From an uncultured Oscillospiraceae bacterium (lineage in GTDB: Bacteria; Bacillota; Clostridia; Oscillospirales; Oscillospiraceae), in assembly GCA_910578735.1 (NCBI GenBank), contig CAJTSQ010000010.1, forward strand, positions 1 through 64,000: a DNA stretch of 64,000 nucleotides. The letters run 5' to 3'. Position 1 is the first letter of the stretch, and every line of letters begins with the position of its first letter. Below, piece after piece: positions 49,949 through 57,366 of this stretch. A program made the translations under genes and the position numbers. The notes under the pieces are model-generated. The model had not been told where the DNA came from. It made no database searches and was given only the letters and a program-made list of their open reading frames with translations.

Positions 49949-50673
49949 TAGAATTCTCCTCCTCCCATAGGCACGGCCTGGAAGACCTCCCGGAACAGGG
50001 CATCCACGCTTTTGCCCTCCTTCGCCCGGATGGTGTCTACCGTCTCGTGGAGCATGATTTTCCCCTCCTTGAGGAAGATGGCCTCGTCCAGAATCTTCTC
50101 AATGTCGGAGATCAGGTGGGTGGAGATAAGGACGGTGCCCTCCTCGTTATAGTTGGTTAAAATGGTGCGCAGGATAAAGTCCCGAGCCGCCGGGTCCACC
50201 CCGGCGATGGGCTCGTCCAGCAGGTAGAGCTTGGCCCGCCGGGCCATTACCAGCACCAGCTGCACCTTCTCCTTGGTGCCCTTAGACATGGCTTTCAGCC
50301 GGTCCTTCGGCTCCACCCCCAGGGAGCGGCACATGGCCAGGGCCTTCTCATACTCAAAATCGCCATAGAAGTCCCGGAACAGGTCGAACAGGTCGGTGGC
50401 CTTCATCCAGTCGGCGAAATACATCCGGTCGGGCAGATAGCTCACCACCGATTTGGTGTAGGGGCCGATGGCACAGCCGTCCACCGCCAGCTCCCCCCGG
50501 GTGGGCTGGAGCAGGCCGCACAGCAGCTTAATGAGGGTGGTCTTGCCGCTGCCGTTGGGACCCAGCAGACCCACAATCCGCCCCGGGCCCACCGCCAGGT
50601 CCACCCCGCTCAGGGCGGGGCGCAGGCCGTAGGACTTATACAGTCCCCGGCACTCAATCAAACAGTCGCTCAC
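49948..50673 (-). CDS. ABC transporter ATP-binding protein
   Basis: The 241-residue ATPase has Walker A GPNGSGKTT near residue 37 and Walker B LYLLDEPIAGVDP near 157. The signature is degenerate (MSKGTKEKVQLVLVMA), as in YtrB-like exporter ATPases. The GTG start overlaps the GntR gene by four bases (GTGA), so the three genes form one operon under the regulator's own promoter. Confidence 0.92.
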   Translation of the reverse strand: MSDCLIECRGLYKSYGLRPALSGVDLAVGPGRIVGLLGPNGSGKTTLIKLLCGLLQPTRGELAVDGCAIGPYTKSVVSYLPDRMYFADWMKATDLFDLFRDFYGDFEYEKALAMCRSLGVEPKDRLKAMSKGTKEKVQLVLVMARRAKLYLLDEPIAGVDPAARDFILRTILTNYNEEGTVLISTHLISDIEKILDEAIFLKEGKIMLHETVDTIRAKEGKSVDALFREVFQAVPMGGGEF

Positions 50674-51029
50674 GAAAATTCCTCCTTTATCAGCTCCGCC
50701 GCCCGCTCCCGGGGGTAGCCCAGGGCGGACATGTCCTCAAAATACCCCTGGATTACCGCCTGAGCCGCCCGCAGGCGGGCGGCCTCCAGAACAGCGGTGT
50801 TCTGGGTGACAAGCCGGCCGGCGGTGCGGTCAGCCCAGGCCAGGCCCTCCTGCTCCAGCTGGGCCAGGGCCCGCTGCATGGTGTTGGGATTGACCCCAGC
50901 CTCCGCAGCCAGCTCCCGCACCGAGGGCAGCTTGCTCCCCGGGGGATAGACCCCGGTGATGATCCGCCGGGCCAGCTGCTGACTGAGCTGTGGCCAGATG
51001 GGCCGGCCGTCGTCCAGCTTCCACTCCAC
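50670..51029 (-). CDS. GntR-family regulator, YtrA subfamily
   Basis: The 119-residue protein has a winged helix-turn-helix at residues about 10-75 (GSKLPSVRELAAEAGVNPNT, then MQRALAQLEQEGLAWADRT) and only a short C-terminal dimerisation helix pair, which is the YtrA size class. These repress their own ABC transporter operon and are relieved by cell-wall-active compounds. AGGAGGGG precedes the ATG. A perfect 11-bp inverted repeat lies 16-50 bases upstream over the predicted promoter, supporting autorepression. Confidence 0.92.
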   Translation of the reverse strand: MEWKLDDGRPIWPQLSQQLARRIITGVYPPGSKLPSVRELAAEAGVNPNTMQRALAQLEQEGLAWADRTAGRLVTQNTAVLEAARLRAAQAVIQGYFEDMSALGYPRERAAELIKEEFS

Positions 51030-51044
51030 AGGTGCCCCTCCTTT

Positions 51045-51078
51045 GTATTATTGTACTACGCACTTAATACAATAATAC
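51045..51078. promoter_or_regulatory. GntR/YtrA-type operator
   Basis: GTATTATTGTA (51045-51055) and TACAATAATAC (51068-51078) form a perfect 11-bp inverted repeat with a 12-base spacer. It is immediately upstream of the GntR gene and overlaps the predicted -10 element. Confidence 0.75.
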
Positions 51079-51097
51079 GAGCGCCCTGATTTGTCAA
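51069..51097 (-). promoter_or_regulatory. Promoter of the GntR-ABC operon
   Basis: On the minus strand TTGACA and TATTGT are 17 bases apart. The -10 lies inside the right arm of the operator. Confidence 0.55.
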
Positions 51098-51152
51098 CCC
51101 CCTTTCAGAAAAAATTGGCCGCCCCAACCGGGACGGCCCGGTATCACACGGA

Positions 51153-51290
51153 TTAACTTTATACATGTGATATGTTATAATTACACTGTGAGGTAATGGG
51201 AAAGTGCCAAAGAGGCCGATTGAAATGGAGCGGCTTAATATATCCTGAATAAATTTTGAAAAATCCTTCGGCCTAGCCGAAGGATTTTTT
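51153..51290 (+). ncRNA. Candidate small RNA with its own promoter and terminator
   Basis: TTAACT (51153-51158) and TATAAT (51176-51181) are spaced 17 bases apart. About 75 bases after the predicted start at 51188 comes a strong terminator: AAATCCTTCGGC pairing with GCCGAAGGATTT around CTA, followed by TTTTTT, ending at 51290. The resulting transcript of about 100 bases lies between oppositely oriented genes that it cannot serve as a leader. It contains an 18-codon ORF (ATG at 51196) with a poorly spaced AGG, so a tiny protein is possible but less likely. The terminator also serves the EFR1 gene from the other side. Confidence 0.5.
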
Positions 51291-51291
51291 A

Positions 51292-52104
51292 TCAGATCAA
51301 TATTTGGTGTTCCGCCCGCCGGGTGTAATTCTGCTCCAGCATGGACACATGGGAGAGAAAGTCCGGGTCCTCAAAATATTTGGCGTGCAGGGTGCATTTC
51401 CGCACACAGGCCTGGCACTTGATGCACAGCCCCACCGCCTCCATGGTCGACCGGTCGATGCTGCCCATAGGGCAGGCCCGGGCGCAGGCTCCGCAGCGGA
51501 AGCACTTGGACCAGTCGGTGAGGGGCTTGGCCTTCAGGAACTTGGCGGGGGTGCCGTCGGCCTTAAGGGGGGTGTAGTAGGGGCCGATCTCACTGCGGTC
51601 CAGCTCCAGGGGGGGCAGGGTGTCCCCGGTCAGCTTCTCTGCCACCTGGGCGGCAAAGTCCGCTATCCGGGCAAGATCCTCCCCGTCAGGCCGGCCCTGG
51701 CCCACCTTGTCGGAGAAGGCGTGCCGCCCGGCAAAGGCCGCCCCCCCGGCGGCCTGAAAGCCGTTGCTCTCCAGCAGCAGCACCAACTCCCGCAGGGCCT
51801 CGTCAGGGCTCCGGTTGCCGAAGACGCAGAGGGGGACGGCGGGGGTCCCCTCTCCAAAGATTTTTGCCTTGTACTCGGGCATCAGCTTGTTGGGCAGACG
51901 GCCGGCGTATACCGGCGAGGCCATCACCACCAGGTCCTGGGGACCGAAACGGTGCTCCTTTTCCCGCTCCCGGGGTTTGGTAAAGGAAATGTACTCCGGC
52001 TCCAGGCCCAGCCTTTTGCCCAGCTCCCCGGCGAAGAAACGGGCGATCTTCTCCGTGCCTCCAGTGGGGCTGAAATAGAGGACGTGGATATGGTTAATTT
52101 TCAT
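51292..52104 (-). CDS. EFR1-family flavodoxin-ferredoxin fusion
   Basis: The 270-residue protein joins a flavodoxin-like domain (VLYFSPTGGTEKIARFFA near residue 8; VMASPVYAGRLPN near 60) to two 4Fe-4S ferredoxin motifs (CFRCGACARACP and CIKCQACVRKC near residues 210-240). This is the EFR1 layout common in anaerobic Firmicutes, thought to carry electrons. AAGGAGG lies before the chosen ATG (MKINHIHVLYF). It is a single gene; partners are unknown. Confidence 0.88.
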   Translation of the reverse strand: MKINHIHVLYFSPTGGTEKIARFFAGELGKRLGLEPEYISFTKPREREKEHRFGPQDLVVMASPVYAGRLPNKLMPEYKAKIFGEGTPAVPLCVFGNRSPDEALRELVLLLESNGFQAAGGAAFAGRHAFSDKVGQGRPDGEDLARIADFAAQVAEKLTGDTLPPLELDRSEIGPYYTPLKADGTPAKFLKAKPLTDWSKCFRCGACARACPMGSIDRSTMEAVGLCIKCQACVRKCTLHAKYFEDPDFLSHVSMLEQNYTRRAEHQILI

Positions 52105-52195
52105 GGCAGCCTCCTTGAAAATAGTATTATCTGGCCCATTGTATCCCAAACAGGGGGAAAAAGCAACAGCAGGACAGGCTTAATGAAAGTTTAAT

Positions 52196-52223
52196 TTGTT
52201 TTCTTGGAAAATTGTGCTATACT
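52196..52223 (+). promoter_or_regulatory. Predicted promoter of glf
   Basis: TTGTTT and TATACT are 16 bases apart, about 40 bases upstream of the glf start. Confidence 0.55.
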
Positions 52224-52261
52224 ATACCCGATAAATCATAGAGCGGAAAGGATGGACAGCT

Positions 52262-53509
52262 TTGGGAAAGAACTATGACGTCTGGGTGGCGGGGGCCGGC
52301 TACGCTGGTGCGGTATCCGCCCGGGCCCTGGCGGAAAGGGGCAAGAAGGTGCTGGTGCTGGAGCGCCGGGACCACATCGGCGGCAACGCCTACGACTGCC
52401 TGGACGAGTACGGGGTCCTCATCCACAAATATGGCCCCCATATTTTCCATACCAATGATAAAAAAGTCTTCGACTTCCTGTCCCGGTTCACCCACTGGCG
52501 GGACTACCAGCACCGGGTAGTGGCGAATATTCCCGATCCGGCGGGGGAGGGCCGTCCCGGCTGGCGGATGCAGTACCCTGTTCCCTTTAACCTCACCTCT
52601 CTGGAGGAGGCCTTCGGCAAGGAGGAGGGCAAGACCCTGGGGGACAAGCTTATCGCCGCCTACGGCCCGGAGAAAAAGGTCACCATTCTGGAGCTGCGGC
52701 AGAACCCCGACCGGTCGATCGCCGCCCTGGCGGACTACGTCTATGAACACGTCTTCGTCCACTACACCATGAAGCAGTGGGGCCAGAAGCCGGAGGACAT
52801 CGACCCTAACACCACCGCCCGGGTGCCGGTATTCCTCTCCCGGGATGACCGGTATTTTCAGGATGCCTACCAGGGGATGCCCCTGGAGGGCTACACCAAG
52901 ATGTTCGAGAAGATGCTGGACCACCCCAACATCGAGGTTTTGCTGAACACCGACGTGCGGCAGTATCTGTCCCTGGAGGAGTATGACATCTTCCTCCGGG
53001 GCGCGGGGATGCCCCTGTCCGTCCCCCTGATCTATACCGGCCCCCTGGACGAGTTCTTTGGCCTGTGCTACGGCCGCCTGCCCTACCGGACCCTGGACTT
53101 TGTCTTTGAGACCTGGCAGGACCGGGACCACAGCGCCCCCGGCATGCCCTACCCAGACCCGGACCACCCCCTCCGGGGCGGCGGCTTCTACCAGACCCAC
53201 GGCACCGTCAACTACACCGTGGACGAGGACTACACCCGCATTACCGAGTTTAAGCACCTCACCGGCCAGGACCTGCCTGGGGTGACCACCATCGTGAAGG
53301 AGTACTCCCGCCCCTACACCGGAGACCCGAAGGAGACCCCCTACTACGCCATCATCAACCCCGAAAACAACGCCCTTTATGCCAAATACAAGGCGGAGGC
53401 GGATAAAAAACAGCAGCTCCATCTGCTGGGCCGGCTGGCGGAGTACAAATACTACAACATGGACGCTATCGCCGCCCGGGCCCTAGAGCTGGCGGAGCGG
53501 CTGGCGTAA
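52262..53509 (+). CDS. glf: UDP-galactopyranose mutase
   Basis: The 415-residue flavoenzyme converts UDP-galactopyranose to UDP-galactofuranose for cell-surface glycans. The FAD-binding Rossmann motif VAGAGYAGAVSARALAERG is at residues 9-27, followed by RRDHIGGNAYD and YGPHIFHTN, all diagnostic. YTMKQWG and PYRTLDF lie further on. The start is TTG with AAAGGA upstream. It is followed after 15 bases by a glycosyltransferase gene that probably uses related sugars. Confidence 0.95.
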   Translation: MGKNYDVWVAGAGYAGAVSARALAERGKKVLVLERRDHIGGNAYDCLDEYGVLIHKYGPHIFHTNDKKVFDFLSRFTHWRDYQHRVVANIPDPAGEGRPGWRMQYPVPFNLTSLEEAFGKEEGKTLGDKLIAAYGPEKKVTILELRQNPDRSIAALADYVYEHVFVHYTMKQWGQKPEDIDPNTTARVPVFLSRDDRYFQDAYQGMPLEGYTKMFEKMLDHPNIEVLLNTDVRQYLSLEEYDIFLRGAGMPLSVPLIYTGPLDEFFGLCYGRLPYRTLDFVFETWQDRDHSAPGMPYPDPDHPLRGGGFYQTHGTVNYTVDEDYTRITEFKHLTGQDLPGVTTIVKEYSRPYTGDPKETPYYAIINPENNALYAKYKAEADKKQQLHLLGRLAEYKYYNMDAIAARALELAERLA

Positions 53510-53524
53510 AGGAGAGAACGACCA

Positions 53525-54553
53525 ATGGAAAAGCTGATTACCTTCGCCGTCCCCTGCTACAACTCGGCGGCGTATATGGAGCACTGTGTGGACACCCTGC
53601 TCCAGGGCGGGGACGACATTGAGATCATTCTGGTGGACGACGGCTCTACCAAGGACGACACCCCCGCCATCTGCGACCGGTACGCCGAGCAGTACCCCGA
53701 CATCGTCCGGGCCATCCACCAGGAGAACGGCGGCCACGGCGAGGGGGTGAACCAGGGCATCCGCAACGCCCGGGGCATCTACTACAAGGTGGTGGACTCC
53801 GACGACTGGGTGGACACGGACGCCCTCCGCCAGGTTTTGGACAAGCTGCGCCAGTTCACCCGGGACGGCAAGCCCATCGACCTGATGATTGCCAACTATG
53901 TCTACGAACACGTGGAGGACAACACCCAGAGACCGGTGAACTACCGCAACGTGTTCCCGGTGGGGCGGGTGTTCAACTGGAGGCACATCGGCCGGTTCAG
54001 GCCCTCCCAGTATCTGCTGATGCACAGCGTGATCTACCGCACCCAGATTCTTCGGGACGGCGGACTGGAGCTGCCCAAGCACACCTTCTATGTGGACAAT
54101 ATCTTTGTCTATCAGCCGCTGCCCCATGTGCGCAATATCTATTACATGGACGTGGATCTGTACCGCTACTTTATCGGCCGGGCGGACCAGAGTGTGAACG
54201 AGAGCGTGATGATCGGCCGGGTGGACCAGCAGCTGCGGGTGACCTACCACATGATTGACTGCTGGAATCTGCGCTTTGTGTCCAAACAGAACAAAAAGCT
54301 GGGCAGATATATGTTCAACTACCTGGCCATGATGATGGCCATCTCCTCCATCTTCCTCACCATGGACGGCAGCCCGGAGGCCCTGGGGAAGAAGACCCAG
54401 CTGTGGGAGTATCTGCGGACGGTGGACAAGGGGCTGTACCACCGGATGAAATACTTTGCCGTCCCCGCCGCCACCAACCTGCCCAACGCCCCGGGGCGGA
54501 GGATGTCTATCGGGCTGTACCGGATTGCGCGGAAAATTTATAAGTTCAACTAG
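53525..54553 (+). CDS. Family 2 glycosyltransferase
   Basis: The 342-residue protein has the GT-A fold of family 2 glycosyltransferases. ITFAVPCYNSAAYMEHCVDTLL at the N-terminus and ILVDDGSTKDDTP form the nucleotide-sugar site. VVDSDDWVD near residue 97 is the metal-binding DxD-type motif. No membrane helices are evident. With glf it probably builds a surface galactofuranose-containing glycan or teichoic-type polymer. Its last four bases overlap the convergent small gene. Confidence 0.9.
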   Translation: MEKLITFAVPCYNSAAYMEHCVDTLLQGGDDIEIILVDDGSTKDDTPAICDRYAEQYPDIVRAIHQENGGHGEGVNQGIRNARGIYYKVVDSDDWVDTDALRQVLDKLRQFTRDGKPIDLMIANYVYEHVEDNTQRPVNYRNVFPVGRVFNWRHIGRFRPSQYLLMHSVIYRTQILRDGGLELPKHTFYVDNIFVYQPLPHVRNIYYMDVDLYRYFIGRADQSVNESVMIGRVDQQLRVTYHMIDCWNLRFVSKQNKKLGRYMFNYLAMMMAISSIFLTMDGSPEALGKKTQLWEYLRTVDKGLYHRMKYFAVPAATNLPNAPGRRMSIGLYRIARKIYKFN

Positions 54554-54807
54554 AGCCGCCCCAGCGTCAGGCCGATGGAGATGCCGGACAGGAGGAGGGG
54601 CTGCTCCCGGTAAGCGTGGATGTTGTTCAGCTCCATCTCCAGGGTTTCAATCTGCTCCTCCGCCTCCGGGTTCAGGGCGCTGAGTGCTTTGGTGATCTGA
54701 TTGGCCCGGAACCGCGCCGACTGAGTTTTTGGGATGTTTTCCCGCAGGAGGCGGGACACCAGATTTTCTTCTGCGTATTGAGCGAGAACTTCCAGTAAAG
54801 TTTCCAT
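54550..54807 (-). CDS. Small helical protein, possibly DUF6809-like
   Basis: The 85-residue protein is mostly helical and ends in a short hydrophobic stretch (LLLSGISIGLTLGRL). GGAGG lies 7 bases before the ATG, which argues that it is real. The layout, with leucines near the N-terminus, an acidic middle and a Gly-rich hydrophobic end, reminds me of the small DUF6809 family, but the resemblance is from memory. It is divergent from a small XRE regulator that shares two operator-like palindromes with it, so it may be that regulator's target. Confidence 0.6.
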   Translation of the reverse strand: METLLEVLAQYAEENLVSRLLRENIPKTQSARFRANQITKALSALNPEAEEQIETLEMELNNIHAYREQPLLLSGISIGLTLGRL

Positions 54808-54823
54808 TGTGATTCCTCCTTAT

Positions 54824-54873
54824 TTGCACGTCTGTGCAATTCTGTAGTATATTATAATTGCACAGCTGTGCAA
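54824..54873. promoter_or_regulatory. Pair of palindromic operators between divergent small genes
   Basis: TTGCACAGCTGTGCAA (54858-54873) is a perfect 16-bp palindrome. TTGCACGTCTGTGCAA (54824-54839) has the same outer half-sites, TTGCAC-N4-GTGCAA. Their centres are 34 bases apart and enclose a TATAAT (54853-54858). The pair lies between the XRE gene and the small divergent gene and is the likely binding site of the XRE protein. Confidence 0.75.
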
Positions 54874-54895
54874 AGTCAAGAGGGGTGAAGTAATT

Positions 54896-55105
54896 TTGTC
54901 AATTTTTTCTGAAAGGCTTCTTTCTCTGAGGCATCAAAACGGACTGTCGCAGAAAGAGTGCGCAAAAAGTCTTCGGATCAGCCCTCGTGCCTGTGCATAC
55001 TATGAAGCGGGCGAGCGGGAACCCCAGCTGTCCGTCCTGATCCGCATGGCCGACTTCTACGGTGTCTCCCTGGACTACCTGGCCGGGCGGACGGATGAGC
55101 CCTGA
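54896..55105 (+). CDS. Small XRE-family regulator
   Basis: The 69-residue protein is a minimal Cro/C1 helix-turn-helix (ERLLSLRHQNGLSQKECAKS, then SPRACAYYEAGEREPQLSVL and YGVSLDYLAGRTDEP). The start is TTG with GAGGGGTG upstream. Two matched palindromes just upstream are its probable operators, implying autoregulation and control of the divergent 85-residue gene. Confidence 0.85.
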   Translation: MSIFSERLLSLRHQNGLSQKECAKSLRISPRACAYYEAGEREPQLSVLIRMADFYGVSLDYLAGRTDEP

Positions 55106-55114
55106 CCCCCGCAG

Positions 55115-55151
55115 CGCCAAAAGCCTCCTTTGGCAAAGGAGGCTTTTGGCG
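55115..55151. terminator. Large inverted repeat after the XRE gene
   Basis: CGCCAAAAGCCTCCTTTG and its exact complement are separated by one base, giving an 18-bp dyad. No T-tract follows on the plus strand. It probably ends the XRE transcript by a stable hairpin, or is a repeat unit. Confidence 0.5.
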
Positions 55152-55221
55152 TGCGATCCTGAAGGCTGTACTGCCGAACGAAAACAGGCATTAATTTTGA
55201 GGTAATGAGGATGTGGGAAGC

Positions 55222-56034
55222 ATGGACGAACAGAAGAAGTTCTATCTGAAATGGCCTTGGAACTGGGTGGTCTGCGGTGTGTTTGTGGTTGGGGCCGGGT
55301 ACTTCATCGGCTATCTGTGGAGCGCCCTGCTGGCCGCCCTCTTTCTGTGGCTGCAAAAAAAGCGGCATCCGGGGGAGGTTCCCCAGGGGGGCTACTGCCT
55401 GGACCGGACCCGGAAGCGGCTGGCCAGGCTGGTGTGGTCGGCGCTGTATCTCTTCCTCGCCGCCGGCTGCGGCGTGGTGTTCTTTATGGGACTGGGGGAG
55501 GACAAGTCCGCCTGGGGCCTCAAGGACTGGGCGATTGAGATTGTCAGCGGCGGCGGCTTTGCCATCTTTGTCCTGTGCTGCCTGTATGAGACCTATACCG
55601 ATTTGCGGGACGCCTTCTTTCCCGCCAAAAGCCGGCTGGCCCGGTCCATCCGGTCCCAGCTGCCCTACCCGGACGAGGCCCCGCCGGTGGAGGAGCTCTT
55701 CGCTATGGTGGACCGGGACATTCAGGAAAACGGCCAGTGGTTCGGCCGGGTGGCCATCGGGGAGGAGTGGGTGTTCGGCGATGATGTCTCCGCCATCTCC
55801 CGCATCCGGGGGGTCTTCCCCCGGGATGAGATCGAGGTGCACTACAACAATGGCCGCCGGCAGTCCACCCGGATCATTGAGCTGTACATCGTGGACGACC
55901 GGGGACAGGTTCAGTCCACCAGCCTGCGCAAGCCCGGCGACCTGCAGGCCGCTGTGGACTGCCTGCGCCAGCGGGTCCCCGGGGCCCGCTTCGCCGATTA
56001 CAGCGATATGGGCAGCATGGCCCGCCAGGAGTGA
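55222..56034 (+). CDS. Membrane protein of unknown function
   Basis: The 270-residue protein has two or three hydrophobic segments near residues 13-45 (NWVVCGVFVVGAGYFIGYLW), 75-97 and 105-125. A soluble C-terminal domain of about 140 residues follows, starting with acidic FAMVDRDIQENGQWFGRVAIG. No catalytic motif is recognised. I placed the start at MDEQKKFYLKW; a GTG three codons earlier is possible, and the ribosome binding site is weak in both cases. It has its own terminator. The soluble part (VAIGEEWVFGDDVSAISRIRG) looks like a PH-type or sensory domain, which is only an impression. Confidence 0.7.
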   Translation: MDEQKKFYLKWPWNWVVCGVFVVGAGYFIGYLWSALLAALFLWLQKKRHPGEVPQGGYCLDRTRKRLARLVWSALYLFLAAGCGVVFFMGLGEDKSAWGLKDWAIEIVSGGGFAIFVLCCLYETYTDLRDAFFPAKSRLARSIRSQLPYPDEAPPVEELFAMVDRDIQENGQWFGRVAIGEEWVFGDDVSAISRIRGVFPRDEIEVHYNNGRRQSTRIIELYIVDDRGQVQSTSLRKPGDLQAAVDCLRQRVPGARFADYSDMGSMARQE

Positions 56035-56060
56035 CAGCCCGGAAAGGGCTGTCTTTTTTT
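56034..56060 (+). terminator. Terminator of the membrane protein gene
   Basis: ACAGCCC pairs with GGGCTGT around GGAAA and is followed by TTTTTTT. Confidence 0.8.
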
Positions 56061-56064
56061 GCCC

Positions 56065-56114
56065 TTGACATACCTAGAGAAACAAGGTATAATATACCTA
56101 GAACAACGAGGTAA
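56065..56114 (+). promoter_or_regulatory. PadR promoter with two operators
   Basis: TTGACA (56065-56070) and TATAAT (56088-56093) are 17 bases apart. Two inverted repeats follow the pattern ATACCT-N9-AGGTA. The first (56070-56090) fills the spacer; the second (56094-56114) begins right after the -10. The two are 24 bases apart and share the longer direct repeat ATACCTAGA. This is the expected layout of an autorepressed PadR promoter. Confidence 0.8.
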
Positions 56115-56204
56115 TCCTTTGGCCAAGACAGGAAAACATTTCGTCCGCCTTTTCAAAGGCGGCGGGGTCCGGGGCAGGACTCCGGGACAGAAAGGATGGT
56201 AAAC

Positions 56205-56549
56205 ATGAAATTTGACAAGGGCCTGATGGCGGGGAGCGGGACGATGCTGGTGCTGGCGCTGCTGGAGGGGGGCGACATGTACGGCTACCAGATGATCGAG
56301 GAGCTGGCCCGGCGGTCCAATGACCTGTTCCAGATGAAGGAGGGCACCCTGTACCCGATCCTCCACGCCCTGGAGAAGGACAAGTGTCTGTCCTCCTACC
56401 AGCGGGAGGCCCCCACCGGCCGGATGCGGAAGTACTACAAGCTCACCCGCAAGGGGAAGCAGCTGCTGGACGACAAGCGGGCGGAGTGGGCGGCGTTCCA
56501 CCGGGGGGTGGACAGCGTGCTGTCCGGCGGGGCCAGCGCCCTGGCGTGA
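56205..56549 (+). CDS. PadR-family regulator
   Basis: The 114-residue protein has a PadR winged helix (YGYQMIEELARRSNDLFQMK, then EGTLYPILHALEKDKCLSSY) and a short dimerisation helix. EGTLYPILHALE is the family hallmark. AAAGGA precedes the ATG at MKFDKG. Its promoter carries two matched operators. It leads an operon of four membrane-associated proteins, which is the usual PadR plus DUF1700/permease-prefix-type partnership. Confidence 0.93.
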   Translation: MKFDKGLMAGSGTMLVLALLEGGDMYGYQMIEELARRSNDLFQMKEGTLYPILHALEKDKCLSSYQREAPTGRMRKYYKLTRKGKQLLDDKRAEWAAFHRGVDSVLSGGASALA

Positions 56550-56562
56550 GGAGGCCTTCCGT

Positions 56563-57366
56563 ATGAGAGAGAACATGGCGCTGCTGCGCTGGCTGGAGAC
56601 GGCTACCTCGGGCATCCGCTTCGGGCCTGACCGCCTGGCTGTCCGGGCGGAGCTGTATGCGCACCTGGAGGACAAGACGCTGGACCTGATCCGGGTTTTC
56701 CCCGGCATGGACCCGGACGAGGCCCGGGACCGGGCCCTGGCGGGGATGGGGGATGCGGAGGAGCTGAAAACAGAGCTGGCCAGGATCCACCGGCCCTGGC
56801 TGGGGTACCTGTGGCAGGCCAGCCGGTGGCTGCTGTGGGCCATGAGTGCCCTGTGCCTGGTCCTGCTGATCAACTGCTTCTTTGACGGCACGGTGAGCGG
56901 CCTGTCCAGCGGGCTGAAGAGCGGCGCCCAGGTCCAGGCGCTGGATCGGGAGCTGTTCGGAGACGAAGCGCCCTCCTGGGAGGGGGTGCGCCTGGCCCTC
57001 TGCGCCCCGGGGGCGGAGGCCCGGATGGGCGGCGGGACCATCTCCGTTCCCGCTGCCGCCTGGTGGCTGGAGGAGGGGGAGGACGTCCTCTACCTCCAGG
57101 TCCGCATCACCTGGGACCGGCCCTGGGAGGTGGAAAAGGCGGTCGTCTGGCACGTTCAGGTCCGGGACGGGGAAGATGTTTTGGACAGCATCGCCGCGCC
57201 TTGGAGCGGCAACAGCGTTCTGCGGGGCTGGAACTGGGCCCAGCGCACCATCCGCCTGCCCGGTGCGTCCAGAGGGACGGAAGAAGTCCAGGTGGTCTAT
57301 CTGCCTGGAGTCCCCGGGGTGGGCCCCGCGCTGACCGTGGACCTGAGTCAGGAGGTGGAACCGTGA
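56563..57366 (+). CDS. PadR-associated membrane protein A1
   Basis: The 267-residue protein starts with a helical domain (residues about 5-78: SGIRFGPDRLAVRAELYAHL, DPDEARDRALAGMGDAEELK) like the permease-prefix/HAAS domains found next to PadR regulators. One membrane helix near residues 83-103 (WLLWAMSALCLVLLINCFF) follows, then an extracellular beta-rich domain of about 150 residues. It is the first copy of a duplicated pair; copy A2 begins at 58109. Overlap of GTGA with the next gene shows coupling. Function unknown. Confidence 0.8.
   Translation: MRENMALLRWLETATSGIRFGPDRLAVRAELYAHLEDKTLDLIRVFPGMDPDEARDRALAGMGDAEELKTELARIHRPWLGYLWQASRWLLWAMSALCLVLLINCFFDGTVSGLSSGLKSGAQVQALDRELFGDEAPSWEGVRLALCAPGAEARMGGGTISVPAAAWWLEEGEDVLYLQVRITWDRPWEVEKAVVWHVQVRDGEDVLDSIAAPWSGNSVLRGWNWAQRTIRLPGASRGTEEVQVVYLPGVPGVGPALTVDLSQEVEP

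Noticed and set aside
51196..51252. An 18-codon ORF inside the small-RNA candidate as a gene
   Set aside because: AGG is only a few bases before the ATG, spacing is poor and the peptide has no recognisable features. I kept it as a note in the small-RNA entry.
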